Shown here: one piece after another, positions 44,149 through 51,911 of the stretch
Position numbering within the stretch: the stretch's first letter is position 1
How the letters are laid out: each line of letters starts with the position of its first letter
Source of the DNA: Endozoicomonas acroporae
Lineage (GTDB): Bacteria; Pseudomonadota; Gammaproteobacteria; Pseudomonadales; Endozoicomonadaceae
Length of the DNA stretch: 64,000 nucleotides
Direction: 5' to 3'
NCBI RefSeq assembly: GCF_002864045.1
Contig: NZ_PJPV01000009.1
Span: 1-64,000 of the forward strand
The notes under the pieces: model-generated
Database searches by the model: none
The model's input: the letters and a program-made list of their open reading frames with translations, nothing else
What the model was told of the DNA's origin: nothing
Made by a program: the position numbers and the translations under genes

Positions 44149-44400
44149 TCACCCGCCGGTCACCGGAGGAAAAAAGGCGACCTCATCACCAGACCGCAAT
44201 GTGACATCCTGACGAGTCATGGTCTGATTGATGGCAACCAGCGTTCGCTCACTCATCATGACTTCACGCCAGCCTTCACCTTGGTCCGCCAACTGACTTT
44301 TTAATGCGGACAGCAAGGGAGCATACTCCCCTTCTTGCAGTGTCAACTGTTCGCAGTTTAGCTTTTCCCGAAAACTGGCAAAGAACCGTACTTTAATCAT
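44149..44400 (-). CDS. moaD: Molybdopterin synthase sulfur carrier subunit MoaD
   Basis: The protein is 83 aa with a ubiquitin-like fold that ends in the required Gly-Gly (FFPPVTGG), which is adenylated and thiocarboxylated. The start is [18 protein letters not shown], typical of MoaD. The central [19 protein letters not shown] matches the family. It overlaps moaC by four bases (ATGA). A large palindrome separates it from moaE. Confidence 0.94.
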   Translation of the reverse strand: MIKVRFFASFREKLNCEQLTLQEGEYAPLLSALKSQLADQGEGWREVMMSERTLVAINQTMTRQDVTLRSGDEVAFFPPVTGG

Positions 44401-44930
44401 GCTGCACCACCTGAGGCAGACGTCGCTGAACCATGAATATAGTGACCACTTTGACCGCCGCTCTTTTCCAGCACACGAATGCCTTCAATATGCATCTCTT
44501 TGTCCACTGCCTTGCACATATCATAGATCGTCAGGGCAGCGACCGATGCCGCTGTCAGCGCTTCAATCTCAACGCCGGTTTTGCCATTCAAACGACAACA
44601 GGTTTCAATTCGAATGCAGGCTTCGCCATTCACTGAAGCCGGATCTTCAAGCTGAAACTCAACACCGATAAAGTTCAGCATCAACGGGTGGCAAAGCGGC
44701 ACCAGCTGGCTGCACTGTTTGGCAGCCTGAATGCCGGCAATTCTGGCCACGGCAAGCACGTCACCTTTTTTAAGGCCATTGTCTTTTACCAGCGCCAGTG
44801 TCTCAGGAGCCATGTAGATATAACCTTCGGCCCTGGCTTCACGACGTGTGATGTCTTTTTCACCAACATCAACCATGCTGGCCTTACCATCACTATCAAT
44901 ATGGCTGAGGGCACTATTGGCAGACGACAT
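44397..44930 (-). CDS. moaC: Cyclic pyranopterin monophosphate synthase MoaC
   Basis: The protein is 177 aa. MoaC turns the MoaA product into cPMP. Motifs are [38 protein letters not shown] and [20 protein letters not shown], then [10 protein letters not shown] with the active-site Lys and Asp. The Lys-rich catalytic region and length agree with E. coli MoaC (161 aa), with an N-terminal extension of about 15 residues. The stop overlaps the moaD start. Confidence 0.95.
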   Translation of the reverse strand: MSSANSALSHIDSDGKASMVDVGEKDITRREARAEGYIYMAPETLALVKDNGLKKGDVLAVARIAGIQAAKQCSQLVPLCHPLMLNFIGVEFQLEDPASVNGEACIRIETCCRLNGKTGVEIEALTAASVAALTIYDMCKAVDKEMHIEGIRVLEKSGGQSGHYIHGSATSASGGAA

Positions 44931-44932
44931 GA

Positions 44933-45469
44933 TTACCCTGCCTTTTTTAATTGTTCAACAAAGTTACATGGACGATGCTGGCTGTTCAGCTGATCCCTGA
45001 TAATGCCTTCCCAGGCGGTCTTACAGGCATTATTGGAGCCGGGCATAACAAAAATAACGGTGCCATTGGCCATGCCCGCCACGGTACGGGACTGGATGGT
45101 GGAGGTTTTGATCTGATCATAGGAAAGCTGGCGGAACAGCTCGCCATAACCATCAATCTGCTTGTCAAAAACAGGCAACAGCGCTTCTGGTGTGCTGTCT
45201 CTGCCAGAGAAACCGGTACCGCCTGTGACCAGCACGGCCTGCACACAGTCTGGGGACCCTGCATCACTGGCAATCCAGCGGGATACGACTTCGCGAATCT
45301 TGTAGATGTCGTCTTTTACAATGGCCTTGTCAACAAGTTTGTGACCAGCGGCGGTCAGGCTATCAACCAGTAAGTGACCGGATGTGTCGTTTTCTTTGGT
45401 ACGGGTGTCGGACACCGTCAACACGGCAATATTTACAGGAATAAACTCATCAAACTGATTATGAGCCAT
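44933..45469 (-). CDS. moaB: Molybdopterin adenylyltransferase-like MoaB
   Basis: The protein is 178 aa of the MogA/MoaB group. Family blocks are [54 protein letters not shown] and [21 protein letters not shown]. coli MoaB is 170 aa. Its role in bacteria is not fully settled; MogA performs the adenylylation step in E. coli, and no mogA is seen here, so this protein may serve. It is followed two bases later by moaC. Confidence 0.93.
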   Translation of the reverse strand: MAHNQFDEFIPVNIAVLTVSDTRTKENDTSGHLLVDSLTAAGHKLVDKAIVKDDIYKIREVVSRWIASDAGSPDCVQAVLVTGGTGFSGRDSTPEALLPVFDKQIDGYGELFRQLSYDQIKTSTIQSRTVAGMANGTVIFVMPGSNNACKTAWEGIIRDQLNSQHRPCNFVEQLKKAG

Positions 45470-45544
45470 GGCTATTCTCGCTCCAGTCTATTTTCAATCG
45501 TATTCAGGGGTGCTCATGACCAGGCCTGCAATGTGGACGACAGC

Positions 45545-46123
45545 TTACGTCTGAACAACCGCCTTATTAACCAGATTATGCCAGTCTTCTGGCGTATTGA
45601 CGTTGACAAAAAGGTCTGCCATGGATGACGGCAGCACCAGTGTCTGTCCACCTGAAAGCTGATGCAGGTGCCACAGGGCATAGTCTTTTGGATTGTCACT
45701 GGTTATGGCACGCTCAACGGCTTGCCGCAATTTTGAAGTGACCGGCAATATCATCGGCAGATTAAAACCCGCAAAACAGCACGCCTGCTGCTGATCGCCA
45801 AGTGTCCGGATCGCATCGACAGGAACCAGTGGCATATCCACAGGAATCACCAGCAGCCGGTCGCCATCCTGCAGTCGCTGTAGAGCCGCATGAATGCCGC
45901 TGAGCGGGCCTCTTCCGGGAACCACATCGGCAATAACAGAGTCATCCGGGGCAAAACCGGACCCGCTGATCAGAACCTGATCAATCCCGGCCCGGGCCAG
46001 CAGAGCAGCTATATGTCGGTAAAGCGGTTTGCCACACCAGTTCAGCCGTGACTTGTCCTGCCCCATACGGGAGGAACGACCACCAGCCAGAACCAGGCCG
46101 TAAAGCGTGCCATGGGCTGTCAT
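45545..46123 (-). CDS. mobA: Molybdenum cofactor guanylyltransferase MobA
   Basis: The protein is 192 aa (E. coli MobA 194). It transfers GMP from GTP to Mo-molybdopterin, giving the guanine dinucleotide form used by DMSO reductase-family enzymes. The nucleotide-binding start is YGLVLAGGRSSRMGQDKSRL, followed by GRGPLSGIHAALQRL and LLVIPVDMPLVPVDAIRTLG, and the end VNTPEDWHNL matches the family. ATG 46123 is used; a TTG at 46147 is possible. It is the first gene of the minus-strand cluster; mobB lies far away at 22490. Confidence 0.94.
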   Translation of the reverse strand: MTAHGTLYGLVLAGGRSSRMGQDKSRLNWCGKPLYRHIAALLARAGIDQVLISGSGFAPDDSVIADVVPGRGPLSGIHAALQRLQDGDRLLVIPVDMPLVPVDAIRTLGDQQQACCFAGFNLPMILPVTSKLRQAVERAITSDNPKDYALWHLHQLSGGQTLVLPSSMADLFVNVNTPEDWHNLVNKAVVQT

Positions 46124-46349
46124 TCGATCACAGACTCTTTGTGCCAATATTCAATTTAACCCGGAGATGGTCCGGAAATAGCGCCCGTCAGGACGACTCT
46201 GTCTCCGGACAGACCACCGGCTAGTGTAAGGTTTTCCACCCCGCTGACAAGCCTTGGGTTCAATTATCATACAGAAAAGCCGCCGCTTAACCCGTTCGTC
46301 CGTTGGCTATACTGTTTTGACCACAGCCAATAGATAACAATGATCAACA

Positions 46350-47108
46350 ATGAGAAAGAATCAGGTACTGAGCCTTTTCCAGCAGAACCAGACAGCCATC
46401 AACTGCTGGCTTATCCATCCAAGCCCAATGACGGCGGAGCTGATTGCCCACCAGGGTTTTGACTCAATAACCATCGATATGCAGCACGGCATGATTGGCT
46501 TTGAATCGGCCCTGGCCATGCTGCAAGCCATATCCACCACCCCGGTGACTCCGCTGGTCAGGGTTCCCTGGCTTGAACCGGGCATCATTATGAAGATGCT
46601 GGATGCCGGTGCTTATGGCGTTATCTGCCCAATGATTGAAACCGCAGAGCAGACCCGGGAATTTGTCGCCACCTGCCGTTACCCCGCCAAAGGCAACCGC
46701 AGCTTTGGCCCCAGCAGGGCGATGATCTATGCCGGCAGTGATTACCCGGAAAAAGCAGAAGAGACCATTTTGCCCATGGTCATGATAGAGACCCGTCAGG
46801 CTCTGGATAACCTGGATGATATCCTCAGCACCGAAGGACTGGGAGCCATCTATATTGGCCCCTTTGACCTGTCCTACGCCCTGGGCTGTCAGCCCCAACC
46901 AGACCACTATGAGGCTCCCGTTATGGAGGCCATCGAACATATCCTTGCCCGCAGCAAAAAGCATAATGTGCCCGCAGCCATTCATTGCATGGGACCACAG
47001 TTCGCTGATCGTATGCGAAAAAAAGGGTTCAGCCTGGTCACCGCTGGCTGTGACGCTGACTTCGTCCGCGCGGGTGCCACACACACCATCCAATCACTGA
47101 GGCAGTAA
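46350..47108 (+). CDS. HpcH/HpaI aldolase family protein
   Basis: The protein is 252 aa, a class II metal-dependent aldolase that cleaves 4-hydroxy-2-oxo acids to pyruvate and an aldehyde. Motifs are DSITIDMQHGMIGFESALAM, PLVRVPWLEPGIIMKMLDAG, YGVICPMIETAEQTREFV, the metal-binding VMIETRQALDNLDDIL and IYIGPFDLSYALG. The metal ligands Glu and Asp are present. Substrate (for example 2-keto-3-deoxyglucarate or 4-hydroxy-2-oxovalerate) cannot be decided. It is divergent from mobA and convergent with the YcgN-like gene. Confidence 0.93.
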   Translation: MRKNQVLSLFQQNQTAINCWLIHPSPMTAELIAHQGFDSITIDMQHGMIGFESALAMLQAISTTPVTPLVRVPWLEPGIIMKMLDAGAYGVICPMIETAEQTREFVATCRYPAKGNRSFGPSRAMIYAGSDYPEKAEETILPMVMIETRQALDNLDDILSTEGLGAIYIGPFDLSYALGCQPQPDHYEAPVMEAIEHILARSKKHNVPAAIHCMGPQFADRMRKKGFSLVTAGCDADFVRAGATHTIQSLRQ

Positions 47109-47132
47109 TCTGAAAGTTGTTCAGAAACCACC

Positions 47133-47588
47133 TCACTTCACCCGGATAATATAATCAAACCAGTCCGAAGGGGCCGGAACATCTTCTTCTGAAGCGATGT
47201 CCTTGCCCTTGATGGAGAAACCGGATTCATGGACAGAGTCCGAACGCCCGGTATTCAGAGGGTGCCATTGTGGCAGGTCATAACCATGGTAGAGCAGATG
47301 ATAAGCACAGCTGTCCGGCAGCCATGGCAAATGCTCATGCAGGGTTTTCGGGGTAAACTTGATGCAGTCATCCACATACTTGCGACGGTGTTTATAATGC
47401 CTGCAGCGGCAGGTCTCCAGATCCAGCAGCCGACAGGCTACCGCCGTTGTGTGAATCTCATCCGTATCCGCATCAATAATCTTATTGAGGCAGCAGCGAC
47501 CACAGCCATCACAGAGCGACTCCCACTCTTCGGGCGTCATCTCGGTTAACGATTTTACCTGCCAGAATGCAGGTTCCTGCTCACTCAT
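47133..47588 (-). CDS. YcgN-like cysteine cluster protein (UPF0260)
   Basis: The protein is 151 aa (E. coli YcgN 153). It contains the cysteine cluster ESLCDGCGRCCLNKIID, then VACRLLDLETCRCRHY and YVDDCIKFTPKTL, with enough Cys residues to bind a zinc or iron-sulfur site. The C-terminal WLPDSCAYHLLYHGYDLPQW block is typical of the family. The biochemical role is unknown. The ATG at 47588 gives the standard length. Confidence 0.93.
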   Translation of the reverse strand: MSEQEPAFWQVKSLTEMTPEEWESLCDGCGRCCLNKIIDADTDEIHTTAVACRLLDLETCRCRHYKHRRKYVDDCIKFTPKTLHEHLPWLPDSCAYHLLYHGYDLPQWHPLNTGRSDSVHESGFSIKGKDIASEEDVPAPSDWFDYIIRVK

Positions 47589-47949
47589 CAAACACCTGAA
47601 CACGATATAACATTGGATTTGCCTGAGCATACTACCACTTCAAAAGATGGCAATACGCGAGTTCACGGTTCAGTAATTATCACACGTTATAACCATCGAT
47701 AATGGACTGAAGGTCATCGACACTGCTTCGCTGAACTCTGGTTTGCTTCAAATTGGCGATTTATCCCTCCTCCTCTAAGCTGTTCGGCAGATGGGATGCG
47801 TTGATATGAATAACAGAATATCGTCGTGCGACTGTTGTTTTCATTGCTTTTCTTATACTCATGATGCTGTCTAAAGTCGTACATTAGTCTTTTGTTATTA
47901 AAAGCAATCACAAGGATTATGATTTTCCTCATGAATCTGGAGAAAGAGT
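47589..47949. other. Intergenic region before the beta-helix gene
   Basis: These 361 bp hold no gene that I can support. The right end is AT-rich (TTAGTCTTTTGTTATTAAAA), and TCTGGAGAAAGAG forms the ribosome site of the next gene. A frame on the minus strand crosses 47714-47989 but is not supported. Confidence 0.4.
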
Positions 47950-50085
47950 ATGCAAACACCAACCGAAAAGAATTATGCTGGAGTAACATACCCGGGCAAC
48001 GTTTTCAGTACATCTCCCGAGCAGGAGAACTCCGGGACGGGTAATACCGGGCAGTTAAATGGTTTGAGTGTCATTGTGCGCTCTGCCGTCATTCCTTTTT
48101 TTCAGTCGCTCTCTCCTGATTACCAGCAGTCTTCGGCCAATAATAATGAATCAGTGCCGTATGATTCAAAGCCAGTTGCACTACCCAGCAAATCAATACT
48201 GAATGATATCTGCCAGGGTGCTGGATTAGTCGCTCAACTGGCGGGAGCCTGGGTTCCGCAAGTGAAAGTGTTGGCTGATGTGGCTTCTAAATTATGTTTC
48301 GCTGGTAATTTTGCCGGTAAAGCCATTGACTACATGCAAGAAAAAGATGCTGTAAAGGGAGAGCTTTCCGGGCAAAAATGTACCGGTGACAAGCGCCGAC
48401 CGGTCGCCCAAAGTAGTATGACCCGGGAAGTGCTCACCGCTGCTGCCATGGTCACTATGGGGCAGATACCAGTTTCTGCTGCTACACCTGCACCGAGCAA
48501 TGCAACGGATCGCCCGATTCCGGTACCAAACCGGGAAACATTGGAACAAATTGGCCAAAATGACAGTTACAAGTTATCGGGTCATTATGTCCAGACTCAG
48601 GATATCATCAGCGATGTAACCATTGGCAGTGAAGATCAGCCGTTTTATGGGGATTACGATGGCGGATGCCATAAGATCATTGGTCAGAGACATTGTTTAT
48701 TTGGCAAGGTTGCAAAGCATGGTGTTGTCCGTGATTTGCGCATGGTGCAGGCCCATGTTGAGAGTAATGATAAATACAGTGCCGTAGTCGCCTGTAAAAT
48801 GGGCGAAGGAAGCCGTCTGGAAAACCTGCTGATAGAACATTCCAGCGTTTTGACTAACAAGGATGGCGAGCCTGGCGCAGCATCGATGACTCATGCAGGT
48901 GTGATAACAGGCCACCAGCAGGAGAATAGCTATATTGAGCAAGTTGGGGTCAATAATTGCTCAGTGACCAGTACTGGTAAATCTGGAGCTGTTGGTATTG
49001 TCAGTGGTAGGGCTGAAGGAGATATACAACATGTGACTGTAAACAACAGTCGGGTCAAAACAGATCGTGGCGACTCCCGCGCCGGCATTGGTGCCGGAAT
49101 CGTTGAGGGCCGAATTAACCATCTTACCGTTCTGGACAGTCAGGTTGAAACCGATGCGACTGATAGTTTCGCCGGCATTGGTGGGGGAATAATATATGAC
49201 GGGGGCAAACTGGAAAAGTTGACCGCTGTGAACAGTTCAGTGAAGACCGGAGGAGAGTTTTCAGATGCTGGTATCGGTGCTGGTGAGTGTAAACCTGGTG
49301 GACTGCTAGAAGGGACAACAGCAATAGCATGTAATGTAACGACCCTGAGAGATACCGCGAATGCCGCCATTGGTGTGGGTGAAACTGGATGTGAGGTTCT
49401 TGATACCAGGGCCATTGACTGTTTCGTCAATACCTCCGGAGATTACGCTGATGCTGCTATTGGGACCGGTCATTTTAATGGGGGAAAAACAGAGGGCATT
49501 ATTGCGGTGAGAGGCGGCATTACTGCCAGCGGTAAAAGTGCAGTAGCAGATATTGCTGCTGGACAGATTGATGTATTTTCCTATCCTCCCGGTCATCTCT
49601 CTATTACTAAAATGAGAAAAAGTGTTCAGGCAGTGAACGTCACTGTAAACGGCGGGTTGCAAAATGTCGGCAATGTGTCCCAGTCCTCTTTAGATCAGTT
49701 GTGTGATATTGCTGATCAACGATTTGTGACCAATGATTGTCGGGTAATGAATCAGCCTTTAAAAGGTTACGGGAACTGTACAGCAACGGATTTGCTGTTT
49801 GCACCCTCCTCCCTGCCAAGTTCAAGTGCTCCATCGACGCTGAATACCGGACTGGTGAATTATACCGAAGCCTCAACAGCATTAACCGCCCTGGCAACAG
49901 GAGTCCAGGCAGGAACAACCCTAAGCACTGGGGCCATTGTCGGGATTTCTGTAGGTGTGGCGGCGGCTCTGGGTCTCGGTGCTTTATTCGCCTGGCGTTA
50001 TTACACCCAACGTCAGGTTGATTCGGATGTTGTGACCATGAGAGTACTGAGAAATATGCAGATTGAAGAGCCGAATGATGAGTAA
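47950..50085 (+). CDS. Beta-helix repeat protein with C-terminal membrane anchor
   Basis: The protein is 711 aa with no classical signal peptide. After about 150 disordered or helical residues, residues 190-590 form a right-handed beta-helix-like series. It begins FYGDYDGGCHKIIGQRHCLF, resembling GLUG-type units, and continues with repeated turns: VNNSRVKTDRGDSRAGIGAG, DSQVETDATDSFAGIGGG, NSSVKTGGEFSDAGIGAG and DCFVNTSGDYADAAIGTG. Each turn is about 30-35 residues. Near the C-terminus TGAIVGISVGVAAALGLGAL is a single membrane helix followed by a basic tail. This suggests a cell-surface or host-membrane protein; the function is not known. Confidence 0.72.
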   Translation: MQTPTEKNYAGVTYPGNVFSTSPEQENSGTGNTGQLNGLSVIVRSAVIPFFQSLSPDYQQSSANNNESVPYDSKPVALPSKSILNDICQGAGLVAQLAGAWVPQVKVLADVASKLCFAGNFAGKAIDYMQEKDAVKGELSGQKCTGDKRRPVAQSSMTREVLTAAAMVTMGQIPVSAATPAPSNATDRPIPVPNRETLEQIGQNDSYKLSGHYVQTQDIISDVTIGSEDQPFYGDYDGGCHKIIGQRHCLFGKVAKHGVVRDLRMVQAHVESNDKYSAVVACKMGEGSRLENLLIEHSSVLTNKDGEPGAASMTHAGVITGHQQENSYIEQVGVNNCSVTSTGKSGAVGIVSGRAEGDIQHVTVNNSRVKTDRGDSRAGIGAGIVEGRINHLTVLDSQVETDATDSFAGIGGGIIYDGGKLEKLTAVNSSVKTGGEFSDAGIGAGECKPGGLLEGTTAIACNVTTLRDTANAAIGVGETGCEVLDTRAIDCFVNTSGDYADAAIGTGHFNGGKTEGIIAVRGGITASGKSAVADIAAGQIDVFSYPPGHLSITKMRKSVQAVNVTVNGGLQNVGNVSQSSLDQLCDIADQRFVTNDCRVMNQPLKGYGNCTATDLLFAPSSLPSSSAPSTLNTGLVNYTEASTALTALATGVQAGTTLSTGAIVGISVGVAAALGLGALFAWRYYTQRQVDSDVVTMRVLRNMQIEEPNDE

Positions 50086-50104
50086 ACATTCATTAGCCTG
50101 ACAA

Positions 50105-50178
50105 GGAAGAAAAGGAGAAGAAAAGGACACCCAAAGACTTTGAAGGAAAGAAAAGGACACCCAAAGATTTTAAAGCCA
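50105..50178. repeat. Direct repeat with AAAAGGACACCCAAAGA
   Basis: GAAAAGGACACCCAAAGACT and GAAAAGGACACCCAAAGATT occur about 30 bp apart on the 3-prime side of the transposase gene. Such GGACACCCA tracts often flank IS200-like transposase genes of this group, from general experience. The remaining sequence to 50353 shows no gene. Confidence 0.6.
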
Positions 50179-50353
50179 GGATAATCAAATATTTCGTTCG
50201 CTAATTGCGGAAATGAAAGTCACAGTCAAGGAAGAGAAAAGCAATTAGAACTCAGAAATGTTCACTTATGAGCTGCCAGAGTCTATAGCGTAGTGAAGGA
50301 CAGGAGCTGAAGTTAGAGTTCTCTTCAGTTTCAACAATATGGCGGACGGAAAG

Positions 50354-51334
50354 TTAGCCTGCAAATAGCAAAGCGCTGGTACTCTGACCATGTACCCAAG
50401 ACTTTCCCACTTTCTCAGCATAACTTTTCAGTGATGCCAGCGTACCAACAGCCCGATAGAAACGGTTATTCCACTGCATGGTTTTAATCCACTCATCCGG
50501 CGAAATATCAAAAAACTTAAGTATTGAGGGAACGTTGTCGTTTAAACAAGCTCGCTTACCTTGACGTACAATTCCTCCCGACCAGCCAACCAGTTCAAAA
50601 TAACTACTGAGTGCATAAGGCAATGCATGGTCAGGGTTTTGTCCTGGCTCTTTGAAGGGCTTCAATTTGGCAGGTTGCTTTTTGCCGGATGGAGCTGAGT
50701 AGTATTTCGTCCGTTTGCTGATAGAAGTGTATTCAGAGGTCTCTGGAGATTTCACCATTTTGGCTCGAACAGGGTTTAAATCGACATAGGCCATACAAGT
50801 CAGCAGAGCCGCTTCGTCGAGCAGCGCCTGGCTTTTGTAACGTCCTTCCCAGAACCTTCCCTTACAGTTATCCTCTTTATTGGCTTTTCTGGCCAGATGT
50901 TCGTTGAGGCATCTCATAAACCAGCCGATATCCATCAAACGACAACGATATTCTTCAGCAAACTCATCCACCCGTAGCCTGTCTGCCTCGCGCAATTGTT
51001 TGCCAGAGAGAAATCGTTGGACCAGCATCGGGCCTGAAAATAGGGAAGACCAACGAGTGAGAATCTCATTGGTAAACCAGCTCCTGGCCTGTTTACGGTT
51101 GATATAAAGCACGATGTTGTAATGATTGGACATGACCGCATAAGCACAAACTTCCAATGCAAAGATTGACGATAGTTGTTGAATTCGGTCTTCCACCCAT
51201 TGGCGACGGTGTTCGCAGTTCTTGCCGGAAAACGAATCTTTACCACAGAGAAAGGCTTGACGAACGCAGCGAGCCATGCAGTGGTAATAAGGTGTACAGG
51301 CTGGGTCTATCAAATTTTTCCGAGCAGTCGTCAT
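50354..51334 (-). CDS. IS200-like (Y1) transposase with altered HUH motif
   Basis: The protein is 326 aa of the REP-associated/IS200-like Y1 transposase superfamily. The start region PYYHCMARCVRQAFLCGKDS and the block CAYAVMSNHYNIVLYINRKQ identify it. In functional members the motif is NHYH (His-x-His, metal binding); here it is HYN, with Asn (AAC) in place of the second His, a single-base change from CAC. The catalytic Tyr region is FWEGRYKSQALLDEAALLTC plus MAYVDLNPVRAKM. A 100-aa C-terminal extension ends at ALLFAG. It may be inactive. No terminal hairpins typical of IS200 were identified. Confidence 0.88.
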   Translation of the reverse strand: MTTARKNLIDPACTPYYHCMARCVRQAFLCGKDSFSGKNCEHRRQWVEDRIQQLSSIFALEVCAYAVMSNHYNIVLYINRKQARSWFTNEILTRWSSLFSGPMLVQRFLSGKQLREADRLRVDEFAEEYRCRLMDIGWFMRCLNEHLARKANKEDNCKGRFWEGRYKSQALLDEAALLTCMAYVDLNPVRAKMVKSPETSEYTSISKRTKYYSAPSGKKQPAKLKPFKEPGQNPDHALPYALSSYFELVGWSGGIVRQGKRACLNDNVPSILKFFDISPDEWIKTMQWNNRFYRAVGTLASLKSYAEKVGKSWVHGQSTSALLFAG

Positions 51335-51476
51335 GACTTTAGTAGCGATCTTTAAGTTTTTGATGCTTAAAAAGTAGTCGAGATGTCTGAATGATCAAGA
51401 AAAATGTGGATGTCTTATTTTTCTCAGTGAAGAGACTCTGGCGGCTGTGACCATCAGGCTGTAAAAGTAACCGCTT

Positions 51477-51731
51477 TCACGCCTCCGCCAGCAACGCTCG
51501 CCACTCAACCAACTTCTCTTCCAAATCAGCAATATGCGCCTCCAGCCCAGCCAGTTCCTCTTCACCAATGTGCAACCGGTCACGAACATCATGGTGCCGC
51601 TTCACCCGCCGTTGCAAAACCGACAGCTCCTCTTCAGCCACCATCACCCGCACTGCCATGGACGGGATAGAGGAGTAACTGATCTTGCCCTGGTTGTTTC
51701 GTGGTACCTGTGCCAGATGGATACGATCCAT
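51477..51731 (-). CDS. Small coiled-coil protein of unknown function
   Basis: The protein is 84 aa. The second half is a heptad-like coiled coil (EEELSVLQRRVKRHHDVRDR and EEELAGLEAHIADLEEKLVE). A strong AGGAGACG site stands seven bases before the ATG at 51731, which supports translation. It lies about 180 bp downstream of the methyltransferase gene on the same strand. No family recognised. It could be a small partner of the methyltransferase or unrelated. Confidence 0.65.
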   Translation of the reverse strand: MDRIHLAQVPRNNQGKISYSSIPSMAVRVMVAEEELSVLQRRVKRHHDVRDRLHIGEEELAGLEAHIADLEEKLVEWRALLAEA

Positions 51732-51911
51732 AGCAACGTCTCCTTTGATATCACTTCTGCTGAGCGTAGCAGACGATTAGAAAACAATGGTACTAAGTTC
51801 AGAAACGGTATCCCATCCCTAATATGGGAAAAATGGTTCAGTAAGGCATCTATTGGTACAGCATTCAAAGATGGCGCTGCTACAGCTCACGTTGGAGCAC
51901 ATATTGGTATT

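Noticed and set aside
47714-47989. 91-codon minus-strand frame before the beta-helix gene
   Set aside because: It overlaps the start and ribosome site of the 711-aa gene and has no protein-like features.
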